DNA of 64,000 bases from Olivibacter domesticus. Its GTDB lineage: Bacteria > Bacteroidota > Bacteroidia > Sphingobacteriales > Sphingobacteriaceae. Positions within the stretch are counted from its first letter, which is position 1; every line of letters begins with the position of its first letter. Made by a program: the position numbers and the translations under genes. Location of the stretch: contig NZ_FOAF01000007.1 in assembly GCF_900109575.1 (NCBI RefSeq), positions 186,001 through 250,000 of the forward strand. The letters are read 5' to 3'. Below are positions 42,663 to 51,994 of this stretch, in pieces. The notes beneath the pieces were generated by a model. The model was given only the letters and a program-made list of their open reading frames with translations. It did no database searches and was not told the origin of the DNA.

Positions 42663-45380
42663 TTATTTTACCGTTATGTAGGTAATCGATCTACCTAGAT
42701 GGCCTTCTGTATCCAATCCTTCCACTACAATTTGATAAACACCCGGTTCATCAGCGGTGTAAAAAGATACATCGGCAAGCCCCTTATCATTAGTAACGAC
42801 ATCAGGCTTCCAATAGATAGTAGACCGTAGGTCTTTCATCTCTGATTTGATCTCTTTAACACTATAATCGGGTGCCGGGAAAGCGCGTATTTCATAAAAT
42901 CCCTGCGGGCTAAACGTAGTAATTCCAGGTGTATATAAATCTCTACTATAATTTCTTGGCTGATCTCCACGCCTCGTGGTAATTATCAAAACGCCACCAC
43001 CTCCATAACTTCCATAGATGGCTGTATTACCAATTGTGCGCAACACTTCAACCGAAGCTACATCTGTAGGTGGTATAATATTTAATGCGGATGCATCCAT
43101 ATACATACCGTCTAGTATAATCTGCATAGGCTGATTTTGCGAGCGCGTACTATAAGGTACACCATTCCTAAAAATCACCCCGACTAGCCGTCCATTTAAA
43201 CACATATCCAGTGTTGGACATCCATTAAAAAAAACCTCATCTCCACTAATCACTTGATCGGCTCTTCCAGGTCCATTTAAATTTGCCGAATATTTTGCTG
43301 GGTCTTTCTTTTTATCTTTTATTTCCACCTCTTCCAATAAAATACTTCGTTCTAGGAAACCATATTTTTGAAGCTCCGAAAAATTCTTTTCTGCATTGTC
43401 CAAATAATTCCCTAAGGATCGATTAGCATCAATGGTGATATCCGGAGAGTTCTTATTTTGAGATACCTGCTGCCTCGGCACTTCATCTAGTTTAATTTCT
43501 ACATTCTTTTTCCCGCGTGCATCTCGCGCCTGTACAACAAAATTTGTACTATCATAAAATAGTATTTTGTCAAAATTAAATCGTCCATCCGGTCCGGTAA
43601 CAGTATCCAATACAGTAGAAATGTTTTGCGGTGATATTACCATCACTTTTGCCTTATCAACCGGCTCCCCATTCGGTTTCGTAACCGTCCCACTAATGCG
43701 AATCTCCTTTTCAGATTGATAAGACTTCTCTGGGAATTCTCCTTTCTTCATATCTTCCCAAAAAGAACGGTCTGCCGTTTGCGTGAGCATCAAATTATCC
43801 AGCTGTCTCCTAATAGTTGGATTATCATCCTTAAAGTAGTATCCAGGTTTTTCAATATATCCTTTAGCTTCTGCACTTAATAGCAAGGACGAAAAAATAT
43901 TGGCTTCTGTTTTGGCGCTATCCACCACCTTGTCCATGTTAGTAACTGCTATGGAGAAGCTTCCAATTCGAGAAGAATCATTGATCCCCAAGTTCTTTAT
44001 TGCTAAAGCTACTTGCTCTCTTCGCGTATAAATATTTTTGTTAGCCTTTACTTCAATGGGTAGAACATCCGTCTCATTTAAATTAAAAACTACGCGCTCC
44101 GCCAGCAAGTCCATCTTTTCATCAAACAAAGAGAAATGTATAACACCAGAAGGAATATTTTTCTTTGGAATATTAATAGCTATCTCCGCTTTGTTCAATT
44201 TACTTTTAGCCGCAAAAAACACCTGCCCGTTGTTCTGAGCCATAACAGATAATGATTGTCCGTTCACTAAGTTGGGTGAAGCGGATATTTGCAACCAAAC
44301 AGCGTCTTTGAGACTATTATTAACGGCTATTGTAAGTCCCTCAGTGGAGGACGCAGGCAGATTTGTTTTTACCGTCTTCCCATTTTCAAAATTCACAATC
44401 GCTTGATATGTTTTTCCTTGTTCTGGAGTAAAAGATAAATTACCTATCCCATTATGATCGCTAGCAAAAGTTGTTACCTGCTGCCCTGCATGCTCAATGA
44501 CACCTTTAACTATTGCTCCCTTACCTTCTTCATTTAACGCCTTGAAGCCTATTTTATTGATTATATTAGCTAGCAATACACCCCCTTCAGGATAAAATTG
44601 TATGGAAGCACCTAGTTGTTGCTTTTGAATAGGAATGTACTTGACTATTGGAGGTTTATCGGCATTGTCAATATTCAACACAATAACACCCTGACTAATA
44701 TCAATCTTATCTTTACTTGCAAAATCAAGATTTAAAGTTCCCTGCTCATCAAAACGAGCCTTCCCTTTCGCTGAACTTTTAGGATCCAATCTTATTTCAT
44801 AATTTACGATTCTATTTGAAACAGGCAAACCGTTAAGGTCTTTCAGATGTATAACTGCATGTCCTACTTTTCTCTTCTTCTCTTCACTATAAGTAAATTT
44901 GCTTGAAGTGATCAGGCCATTAGAAAAGCTGTTCCCAATAACAAATGTTCTATCGAAAAATCTATCCTCATCAAAGTTTCTCATCCAATTGGTATAGGCG
45001 CGGATACGATAGCTACCTTCCCGCAAAGTATCCGGCAATTTAAAGTCGCCAATGGCTAGACCGGAGATCACAGGCAATCGCCTTGATTGTACAATTTCAT
45101 TCTGATTATTAATGAGCTCGACATACATAATCTTACTCACCGCGGAAAGAAAATTGAACTGACTAATGGTAACATAAGCTTTAAACCAAATATCTTCACC
45201 AGCCACATAATATGGCTTATCCATGTGAAGGTAAACTTTCTCTTGCGGATACGTTTTTTGATATTTATCTAAATTACGGAGTAAACGATTAAGGGCATCA
45301 GTACTGTCATTAACTTGCTGCGCAGCACTTATGTACTGCATCGACATTAGCATCAAGAAAAAAAACAATGATTTTTTCAT
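42663..45380 (-). CDS. Large exported protein with MG2-like and TonB plug domains
   Basis: A 905-residue exported protein. After the signal peptide (LFFFLMLMSMQYISAAQ) it opens with an alpha-2-macroglobulin MG2-like strand set (KVYLHMDKPYYVAGEDIWFK near 43-62; SYRIRAYTNWMRNF). It continues with further Ig-like domains, a carboxypeptidase-regulatory-like domain (about 550-620; EIRISGTVTKPNGEPVDKAK), and a TonB plug domain (about 690-790; GNTAIYGSYGGGGVLIITTR). It ends with another beta domain. There is no barrel. This layout is known in Bacteroidota; its role is unknown. It is first of an operon with two acyl-CoA enzymes. Confidence 0.82.
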   Translation of the reverse strand: MKKSLFFFLMLMSMQYISAAQQVNDSTDALNRLLRNLDKYQKTYPQEKVYLHMDKPYYVAGEDIWFKAYVTISQFNFLSAVSKIMYVELINNQNEIVQSRRLPVISGLAIGDFKLPDTLREGSYRIRAYTNWMRNFDEDRFFDRTFVIGNSFSNGLITSSKFTYSEEKKRKVGHAVIHLKDLNGLPVSNRIVNYEIRLDPKSSAKGKARFDEQGTLNLDFASKDKIDISQGVIVLNIDNADKPPIVKYIPIQKQQLGASIQFYPEGGVLLANIINKIGFKALNEEGKGAIVKGVIEHAGQQVTTFASDHNGIGNLSFTPEQGKTYQAIVNFENGKTVKTNLPASSTEGLTIAVNNSLKDAVWLQISASPNLVNGQSLSVMAQNNGQVFFAAKSKLNKAEIAINIPKKNIPSGVIHFSLFDEKMDLLAERVVFNLNETDVLPIEVKANKNIYTRREQVALAIKNLGINDSSRIGSFSIAVTNMDKVVDSAKTEANIFSSLLLSAEAKGYIEKPGYYFKDDNPTIRRQLDNLMLTQTADRSFWEDMKKGEFPEKSYQSEKEIRISGTVTKPNGEPVDKAKVMVISPQNISTVLDTVTGPDGRFNFDKILFYDSTNFVVQARDARGKKNVEIKLDEVPRQQVSQNKNSPDITIDANRSLGNYLDNAEKNFSELQKYGFLERSILLEEVEIKDKKKDPAKYSANLNGPGRADQVISGDEVFFNGCPTLDMCLNGRLVGVIFRNGVPYSTRSQNQPMQIILDGMYMDASALNIIPPTDVASVEVLRTIGNTAIYGSYGGGGVLIITTRRGDQPRNYSRDLYTPGITTFSPQGFYEIRAFPAPDYSVKEIKSEMKDLRSTIYWKPDVVTNDKGLADVSFYTADEPGVYQIVVEGLDTEGHLGRSITYITVK

Positions 45381-45590
45381 GTTTGAAAGGCCTCTAATTG
45401 CTTAATAAAACAACAAAACAAGCAGCAAATAGTTTAAGCTTATTTCATACAAGATACATTTTTTAGCAAGAAAAGCACAATAAAAAATCTATATTCCTAA
45501 AGTCGGCTTTTGAATGATGGGAATGCTATAAATACGAAAAAATCTGTTAGAAGCATTTTAAAAAAATCCGTCAATTCTAGCAAAAAAAAA

Positions 45591-45598
45591 TAACTTTG
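45591..45598 (+). promoter_or_regulatory. purD promoter -7 box
   Basis: TAACTTTG (TAnnTTTG), 63 nt upstream of the purD ATG. Confidence 0.5.
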
Positions 45599-45661
45599 CG
45601 GGTATCTTAATTTAGAGCCTTCGGGCATGTAGGAGAATTCTTTAAAATTAAAAAATAACAG

Positions 45662-46939
45662 ATGAATATTTTATTGATTGGTTCTGGTGGAAGAGAAAGC
45701 GCTTTTGCCTACAAAATTTCAGAAAGCCCCTTGACTTCGCAATTATTTATTGCCCCGGGAAATGCTGGCACAGGAGCCTATGGTAAAAATGTAGATATAA
45801 AGGTTACCGATTTTGAATCATTAGGAGAATTCTCATTAAAAAATGAGATCAACTTAGTGCTTGTAGGTCCTGAAGAACCATTAGTAAAGGGAATACACGA
45901 TTACTTTCTAAAAAACGAAGCACTAAAACATATTCCTATTATTGGCCCAACGGCCATTGGTGCGCAATTAGAAGGAAGTAAAGATTTTTCTAAGCAATTT
46001 ATGCATCGACATGGGATACCTACCGCGCTATCGGCATCATTCACGAAAGCAACCCTTGATGAAGGATTAAAATATTTGGAGTCACGAGAAGTGCCCATTG
46101 TATTAAAAGCAGATGGTCTTGCCGCAGGAAAAGGGGTCCTCATTTGTTCAACAATAGAAGAAGCAAAAGAAGAATTGATAGCAATGCTTGCCGATGCTAA
46201 ATTTGGAGAAGCCAGTAATAAGGTAGTAATAGAAGATTTTTTAAAAGGTATAGAGCTTTCTGTATTTGTATTGACCGACGGAAAGGATTACAAGATCTTA
46301 CCGGCCGCGAAAGATTACAAAAGAATCGGTGAGGGAGATACCGGGCTGAACACTGGTGGGATGGGATCTGTTTCTCCAGTACCTTTTGCAGACGAAATAT
46401 TTCTGAAAAAAGTGGAAGACCTAGTGGTTGTTCCAACTGTAGAAGGCCTAAAAAAAGATGGCATTCCTTATAAAGGGTTCATCTTTATTGGACTTATGAA
46501 TGATAATGGCAACCCTTATGTTATTGAATATAATGTACGCATGGGAGATCCCGAAACGGAAAGTGTGCTGCCACGCATCGAAAGTGATTTTGTTGATTTG
46601 TTATTAGGTGTTGCACAAGAAAATCTTTCCGAAAAATCATTCGAGATTTCAGCTAAAACTGCTGCCACTGTAATGATTGTTTCGGGCGGCTACCCTGGAA
46701 AATATGAAAATGGAAAAGCTATTAGCGGATTGGAGAATGTAAAAGAATCTATCATTTTTCATGCCGGGACGACCTTAGTTAATGATGAGGTTAGAACTGC
46801 TGGAGGAAGAGTCTTGGCCGTAACAGCCTTGAAGGATAATTTGTTAGATGCTCTACAGCAGGCTACAGCTGATGCCGGAAGAATCTTTTTTGAAGGAAAA
46901 GAATTCCGACGTGATATTGGATTTGACCTGATAGACTAG
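45662..46939 (+). CDS. purD: Phosphoribosylamine-glycine ligase (GAR synthetase)
   Basis: Second step of purine synthesis: joins phosphoribosylamine and glycine with ATP. The 425-residue protein shows the N-terminal LLIGSGGRESAFAYKI, the ATP-grasp core VLKADGLAAGKGVLICS (near 145), the PurD signature YNVRMGDPETESVLPRI near residue 295, and a C-terminal domain (AGTTLVNDEVRTAGGRVLAV). Length is normal. It has its own promoter box and a downstream hairpin, so it is probably monocistronic. Confidence 0.98.
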   Translation: MNILLIGSGGRESAFAYKISESPLTSQLFIAPGNAGTGAYGKNVDIKVTDFESLGEFSLKNEINLVLVGPEEPLVKGIHDYFLKNEALKHIPIIGPTAIGAQLEGSKDFSKQFMHRHGIPTALSASFTKATLDEGLKYLESREVPIVLKADGLAAGKGVLICSTIEEAKEELIAMLADAKFGEASNKVVIEDFLKGIELSVFVLTDGKDYKILPAAKDYKRIGEGDTGLNTGGMGSVSPVPFADEIFLKKVEDLVVVPTVEGLKKDGIPYKGFIFIGLMNDNGNPYVIEYNVRMGDPETESVLPRIESDFVDLLLGVAQENLSEKSFEISAKTAATVMIVSGGYPGKYENGKAISGLENVKESIIFHAGTTLVNDEVRTAGGRVLAVTALKDNLLDALQQATADAGRIFFEGKEFRRDIGFDLID

Positions 46940-46956
46940 ATCGCATACCATTAATC

Positions 46957-46997
46957 GAACGTATGTAAAGCATCACCCAATTAGCTTTCATACGTTC
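46957..46997 (+). terminator. Terminator after purD
   Basis: A 9-bp GAACGTATG / CATACGTTC stem extended across a single unpaired base by AAAGC / GCTTT, with a 12-nt loop and a T-rich tail, 18 nt after the purD stop. Confidence 0.75.
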
Positions 46998-47165
46998 TTT
47001 CCTTCTTTTGTTCATTTTGTTCATTCCACTGAACAGGTAGGTTTTCTAAAAGATTATCTACTTTTTTGTAGGTAAAGTCTACAATTACAGACACATAACC
47101 AATTCGGTCTTCTATTAATATGTGCTTAGCATATTAGACTGTTTTTTTAACCTTAAAACCGTATT

Positions 47166-48653
47166 ATGAAAAAACCTACGCTAAACTTATTTTATTTATT
47201 ATTCCTTTTCTTTTTATTTGTTGGTTGCGAAAAAACTGCTCCAATTCCTGCTCCTGAAGAAAATTCAGATGAACTAAAAACTGTTATTTTCAAGTTAACC
47301 GGTTTTAGTTCTGAAATTAGGCCCCTATCATCAAAAATGGCAACAGCAAAGAACGGAGCAAAAAGTAATGTTGCCTTTAACCAAGTTCGATCTCTCTACT
47401 TTTGGTCATTTAATGAGAGTAATTTAATTCCAGAAGTGGCTATTCATCCAGATAACGCGAGTATAATGCTTGAACCCGGAAACACAGCCCTTACATATCC
47501 AACAGGATATAAACACGATATGTTTCCGGAAGGACAGTGTGTTAGTATGAGAGGTGTAAAGCGTATCATTTTTAAAATGCCCATGAAGAATGTTTCCGCC
47601 CTATCGAAAATTGATTTTGATGCTGCGAGCTCCAATACAGGTCCTAAAAATTTTAAAATTTATTGCAGTGTTAATGAAGGAAGTGATTTTACTTTAATAT
47701 CGGAAGACAATCAATTTACAAACATGTCACAGCAAAGCAGAAATCACTTTGAGTTTGACTTAAGTACAATAATAACGAATGAGCATGAACATCTCTGGAT
47801 TATGATAGAGCCTTTTGGTGGAGAGCGAGGGACAGTCGGCGACTATAATGAGGCCACGGGCTTATTGAGATTAGACAATTTTGACATATCAGGTATTTAT
47901 AATGCTGATGGTTCTGAAGAAACAGTCCTTAATAAAATTAACTATTACATTTTTAAAAAGGAGGATAACACATTGGCGCTAGAGGGTGATCTCGCTTTTG
48001 AAGCTGATCATCAGATCTCTCCACTATCCCTCAAATTGCCTGTAGGGTCTTATTATGCTTCATTTGTATCGAACTCATCGAAAAAAAACCTACTCCTTTC
48101 AAAAAGCCCGGCTGCCGCTAAAGATTTCTATGTAGCCAACCATTTTGATAACGATCAAGCCTCGATATTTGGCACACAAATTACTGACATCACGGTATCC
48201 GAAAGCAATAGTCCAATTGACGTTGCACTCAACAGATATTTTAGCAATGTTAAGTTTGAATTTACAGATCCAGCAGACTTATCCTTCATAAATAAAATTG
48301 TTATCAATCGCATGCACGAAAACTTTATTTATACACCTTACGGTAATCCATCTTCTCTACCTGTGTCTGACGCTTCGATGATTACTTTTGTCCAACCATT
48401 TAAAGAAGAAACGAAATCCATAACTTTTAATCAGTTCATTGGTGATGTAAATCAGCCGGTAGATTTAACGTATAACATCTTGGTATATGGCGAAGGAGAT
48501 GAACTACTTAGAGATTTCACAGTTAATAATGCTGTAAAAAACAATGTTCAGCTCCTTTTTAAAGGTGAGCTACTAAAAGACATCGACAAAAGCGGTGATT
48601 TTATTATTGAGTGGAATGAGCAATGGGATGATACCGTCAATGGTGAATTTTAG
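47166..48653 (+). CDS. Large predicted lipoprotein, function unknown
   Basis: A 495-residue predicted lipoprotein: leader FYLLFLFFLFVGC with lipobox F-V-G-C (Cys21), then a Pro/Glu-rich linker (EKTAPIPAPEENSDE). The mature part alternates beta strands and looks like two or more jelly-roll or Ig-like domains (AIHPDNASIMLEPGNTALTY; FKIYCSVNEGSDFTLISEDN; SIDVALNRYF-type strands later). It resembles the surface lipoproteins that Bacteroidota keep in variable loci, but I recognise no family. No partner gene is adjacent: purD and its terminator precede it and an RsmI-like gene converges on it. Confidence 0.7.
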   Translation: MKKPTLNLFYLLFLFFLFVGCEKTAPIPAPEENSDELKTVIFKLTGFSSEIRPLSSKMATAKNGAKSNVAFNQVRSLYFWSFNESNLIPEVAIHPDNASIMLEPGNTALTYPTGYKHDMFPEGQCVSMRGVKRIIFKMPMKNVSALSKIDFDAASSNTGPKNFKIYCSVNEGSDFTLISEDNQFTNMSQQSRNHFEFDLSTIITNEHEHLWIMIEPFGGERGTVGDYNEATGLLRLDNFDISGIYNADGSEETVLNKINYYIFKKEDNTLALEGDLAFEADHQISPLSLKLPVGSYYASFVSNSSKKNLLLSKSPAAAKDFYVANHFDNDQASIFGTQITDITVSESNSPIDVALNRYFSNVKFEFTDPADLSFINKIVINRMHENFIYTPYGNPSSLPVSDASMITFVQPFKEETKSITFNQFIGDVNQPVDLTYNILVYGEGDELLRDFTVNNAVKNNVQLLFKGELLKDIDKSGDFIIEWNEQWDDTVNGEF

Positions 48654-48703
48654 GGATATATTCTTTAAAATCTGCACTTGAACGCCAAACCTTCCTTTCC
48701 ACA

Positions 48704-49411
48704 TTAAAGAATCAGAAAGATTGCTGGCTTCTTGTGCAGATCCACTTTTCGTTTTCTCCATTGCGCTATGGTTTCCGTAATAATAAACTCATCTAACGAG
48801 GTAATATTACAAGCAACACATAATTTGGTTTTCGGAGAACAAACTTTCAATACTTCCTCCAATAGTTGATTATTCCTGAAAGGTGTTTCCATAAAAAGCT
48901 GCGTTTGCAGACTACGCTGGGCAGCTAGCTCTAATTCCTTAATTTTCCTTCCTCTAGCCGCCTTATCAATAGGCAAGTAACCATGAAAAGCAAAACTCTG
49001 CCCATTTAATCCGGAAGCCATTAATGCTAAAATCATTGAATTTGGCCCAACCAAAGGCCTTACTTTAATACCTAATCGATGCGCTTCCGCTACGATATCT
49101 GCCCCCGGATCTGCAATGCCCGGACAACCTGCCTCACTCATTAACCCTACGCTTCTCCCCGCCAATAACCCTTCAAAAAAATCTGTTAAATTATATTTAT
49201 TTCTGGCATGTTTTCCATAATCATGTATAATCAAATCATGCTGCGGAATTGTTAAGCCAGCTTGTTTTAAGAATTTCCTTGCTGTTTTTTCATTTTCTAC
49301 GATATATTCTTTTATTTCATTTATCACTTCCTTAAGAAATGGGGTATAAGATGCCTCGGCAGCATCTTCCGACAAGGGCACCGGCAAGAGATATAATGTT
49401 CCTTTCAACAT
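48704..49411 (-). CDS. RsmI-like SAM-dependent methyltransferase (tetrapyrrole-methylase fold)
   Basis: A 235-residue protein of the SAM-dependent tetrapyrrole methylase superfamily, close to RsmI, the 16S rRNA C1402 2'-O-methyltransferase. Visible: GTLYLLPVPLSEDAAEASYT at the start, GLMSEAGCPGIADPGADIVA near residue 93, and VRPLVGPNSMILALMASGLN. Bacteroidota often have this short form beside or instead of standard RsmI, so the RNA target is less certain. The ATG at 49411 fits the family start; a near-consensus CATATTTG box lies just upstream. It is divergent from the alkyltransferase-like gene. Confidence 0.85.
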   Translation of the reverse strand: MLKGTLYLLPVPLSEDAAEASYTPFLKEVINEIKEYIVENEKTARKFLKQAGLTIPQHDLIIHDYGKHARNKYNLTDFFEGLLAGRSVGLMSEAGCPGIADPGADIVAEAHRLGIKVRPLVGPNSMILALMASGLNGQSFAFHGYLPIDKAARGRKIKELELAAQRSLQTQLFMETPFRNNQLLEEVLKVCSPKTKLCVACNITSLDEFIITETIAQWRKRKVDLHKKPAIFLIL

Positions 49412-49469
49412 ACGCAAATATGCACTTTTTGGAGAGATTTTTACTACTTTAGCCAAGCAATAGAACGAC

Positions 49470-49805
49470 ATGGAGGATTTAAATTTCTATGAAAGTGTTT
49501 ATGCCCTTGTAAGACAGATTCCGGAAGGAAGGGTTACTTCTTACGGTGCCATAGCCCGTGCACTAGGTAGAGAGGGATCAGCCAGAATAGTTGGTTATGC
49601 AATGGGAAATGCTGGAAAGGCTAATCCGCCAGTTCCAGCACATAGAGTACTGAATAGCAAAGGGCAATTAAGTGCGAAGGCGGCCTTCGGCCATCCCGAC
49701 CTTATGCAACAATTACTCGAAAATGAAGGGGTAAAAATCAACAATGATCGGGTAGTTAACTTTAAATCTGTGTTTTGGGATCCTTTAACAGAAGAACTTA
49801 TATGA
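49470..49805 (+). CDS. Alkyltransferase-like (ATL) protein
   Basis: A 111-residue protein with only the DNA-binding domain of O6-alkylguanine-DNA alkyltransferase (VRQIPEGRVTSYGAIARALG, ARIVGYAMGNAG). The active-site P-C-H-R-V of true alkyltransferases reads V-P-A-H-R-V here: the acceptor Cys is Ala. It therefore cannot accept the alkyl group itself and belongs with ATL proteins, which bind O6-alkylguanine and pass it to nucleotide excision repair. Its stop overlaps the start of tag by ATGA, so both are co-translated. Confidence 0.88.
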   Translation: MEDLNFYESVYALVRQIPEGRVTSYGAIARALGREGSARIVGYAMGNAGKANPPVPAHRVLNSKGQLSAKAAFGHPDLMQQLLENEGVKINNDRVVNFKSVFWDPLTEELI

Positions 49806-50353
49806 AACGCTGTGGGTGGTGCGGAAATGACCCTCTTTACATGGATTACCATGATAAAGAATGGGGAAAAAAAGTAAGGGATGATAAAACCTTATTCGAA
49901 TTTTTAATATTGGAATCAGCTCAGGCCGGATTAAGCTGGATTACCATATTGAGAAAGAGAGAAGGGTATAAACAGAACTTTGCAGATTTCGATGTAGAAG
50001 AAGTAGCTAACTTTAGAGAAGAAGATATTGAAAGAATAATGCAGGATCCAGGCATTATTCGTAATCGAGCAAAAGTGAAGGCTGCCATCACAAATGCGCA
50101 GATTTTTAGAAAGATTCAAGAAGAACATGGATCATTTTTTAATTATCTATATTCTTTTATGCCTAACAAAGAAACCATCAGTAACCATGTAATAGAATAC
50201 AAAAATTTTATGACCACTTCACCGCAATCGGATGCGATCGCAAAAGATCTAAAGAAAAGAGGTATGAAATTTTTTGGAAGCACCATTTGCTACGCCTATA
50301 TGCAGGCTGTGGGGATGGTTAACGATCACGAAAAGGACTGCGCTTTTAAATAA
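49802..50353 (+). CDS. tag: DNA-3-methyladenine glycosylase I
   Basis: Removes 3-methyladenine from DNA. The 183-residue protein begins MKRCGWCGNDPLYMDYHDKE: the zinc-binding Cys and His and the Y-H-D-x-E-W motif of Tag. It continues LFEFLILESAQAGLSWITIL and GMKFFGSTICYAYMQAVGMV, with the C-terminal zinc ligands in NDHEKDC. The ATG at 49802 overlaps the stop of the ATL gene (ATGA). An alkylation-damage sensor and a glycosylase thus form one operon. Confidence 0.96.
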   Translation: MKRCGWCGNDPLYMDYHDKEWGKKVRDDKTLFEFLILESAQAGLSWITILRKREGYKQNFADFDVEEVANFREEDIERIMQDPGIIRNRAKVKAAITNAQIFRKIQEEHGSFFNYLYSFMPNKETISNHVIEYKNFMTTSPQSDAIAKDLKKRGMKFFGSTICYAYMQAVGMVNDHEKDCAFK

Positions 50354-50383
50354 TACTATCTCCAGGTGGATTAACAGCTTTTG

Positions 50384-51679
50384 CTAAACTATGGGATAAC
50401 TATCTTTCTTACTACTTTTTGAAATACTTCCAACAATCCCTTTAAGCATTGCTTTTATTATTACACTTTTGGGCGCCCAGTTCTTTGGTGCAATCTCTCT
50501 TGTTAACAATTTAGAAAATTGTTTCAAATAATTCTCATTGGTTAGCAACCACCTCATTGGCCCTTTAATTACTGCAGGTGAAGGCTGAGAGAATAATTCA
50601 CGTTTTAAACGACTAATTGTTTCCTGAAACATGGCGTGTGTTTGATTGTAAATTTCAGCATCATATCCTTGCATTGCTTGGTTCCAGCTGAGTGTGCCAG
50701 CATGCCATGCAAGTAATTGTTTAGCCAATATTTTCGCGCCTAACAATGCGTCGTAAATCCCTTGGCCATCGTAAGAATCCTTTTGATGATAGGCATCGCC
50801 AACCAAAACCCAACCCGCTCCATAAGCTTGCCTGTAAAGATTGGGAACATTTTTAATCCCACTGAGCGCTGAAACCTGTTTAGCACTGATAAGCCGGCGA
50901 TACACTTGAGGATAACTTTTTAATTTTTCCAGGTACCATTTTTCTACTCCCTCTTTTGCCTCAAAAAAATCATGTCGGCATTGCACCAGAACTCCTGTCA
51001 AATTATTTCCGGCTGGGATTAAGATAAAACTGAAACCATCACATCCAGTATGTATCTGAATCCAGTTCTTTCCTTCGTATTCATAAGGAAGCACATTTTC
51101 CCAATAAGCATAGTAAACGGTGGTATTAAATGCGCTCACCTCCTCCGTAACCTTTGCTTCCATCTTACGCGCTACCAAGCTATTCCGCCCATCTGCACCT
51201 ACAACAGCTCTCCCATAAATTTTTTGTTCCTCCTCTCCTCTGAATCGGCCTAAAACGCCAATCATTTCACCTTTTTCATCTTTTAAAATATCTCGAACAG
51301 CAAAGCCTTCCAACCGTTCTACATTTGAAAAACGGCTGAGGTTGTCCCATAAAGCTTTATCAAAAACTTTTCTATTAAGTCCATAAACATAATTTTTCCC
51401 ACTCTCTGTCGGCATTTTGACGAATGTTCTGAAATAAGTAGACATTTCGAGTGATGCTCCTGCCATTTGACTTCCAGGTAGTGTGTAAATATTTTCCTGC
51501 ACCCCTATCTCCTCCATTAACTTTATTCCACTACTAAAAAACAAAGGGCAAGAAACAACCTTTGTCTCCATTACACGATCTTTCTCCACAATTGCAATTT
51601 TTAAGCCGGTAGATGCTAAGCGGGCAGCCAAGCTTGCCCCTGCAGGTTTCCCACCAATGATGATTAAATCAAATTCCAT
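50384..51679 (-). CDS. FAD-dependent oxidoreductase, geranylgeranyl-reductase-like
   Basis: A 431-residue flavoprotein. The N-terminal FAD motif is MEFDLIIIGGKPAGASLAAR (GxxxxG/A type near 9-14), with VVGADGRNSLVARKM near 158 and AGWVLVGDAYHQKDSYDGQG near 290 (the G-D-A motif that contacts the FAD ribityl chain). This pattern fits the geranylgeranyl reductase/PHBH-like superfamily of hydroxylases and reductases. The substrate is unknown. It is convergent with tag and stands alone. Confidence 0.82.
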   Translation of the reverse strand: MEFDLIIIGGKPAGASLAARLASTGLKIAIVEKDRVMETKVVSCPLFFSSGIKLMEEIGVQENIYTLPGSQMAGASLEMSTYFRTFVKMPTESGKNYVYGLNRKVFDKALWDNLSRFSNVERLEGFAVRDILKDEKGEMIGVLGRFRGEEEQKIYGRAVVGADGRNSLVARKMEAKVTEEVSAFNTTVYYAYWENVLPYEYEGKNWIQIHTGCDGFSFILIPAGNNLTGVLVQCRHDFFEAKEGVEKWYLEKLKSYPQVYRRLISAKQVSALSGIKNVPNLYRQAYGAGWVLVGDAYHQKDSYDGQGIYDALLGAKILAKQLLAWHAGTLSWNQAMQGYDAEIYNQTHAMFQETISRLKRELFSQPSPAVIKGPMRWLLTNENYLKQFSKLLTREIAPKNWAPKSVIIKAMLKGIVGSISKSSKKDSYPIV

Positions 51680-51994
51680 ATGAGATTATAAAAAGTGTAT
51701 TTTAGCTGTGTTTATAATAAAGAGGGCCATTCGTCATTCACCGAATTCATTTAGCCTATAGTTAATCCCAGAGCAAATCTATATAAAAAACACCGTTGAC
51801 TGATCGATCTATAACAAAAAAAACGAAAACATATTGATTTCAAGCACTTTAAGCACAACCAAGTAATTATGTGGTGGGCCAGCAGTATTGAAAATTTTCC
51901 CCTTTTATAAAAGATCGGATTATTTAGCGTTTGATTATATTTGTTCTAATTGATGGGTAGTAATGCCGTCCATAATCTTTATAGTTCCAAATAA
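51680..51994. other. Divergent spacer with a promoter box
   Basis: No gene is seen. TATATTTG (51938-51945), an exact TAnnTTTG, points toward the amidohydrolase gene 50 nt downstream. Nothing else is recognisable. Confidence 0.5.

Noticed and set aside
48660-48712. ATTCTTTAA/TTAAAGAAT inverted repeat between convergent genes as a terminator
   Set aside because: AT-only arms with a loop over 30 nt; too weak.
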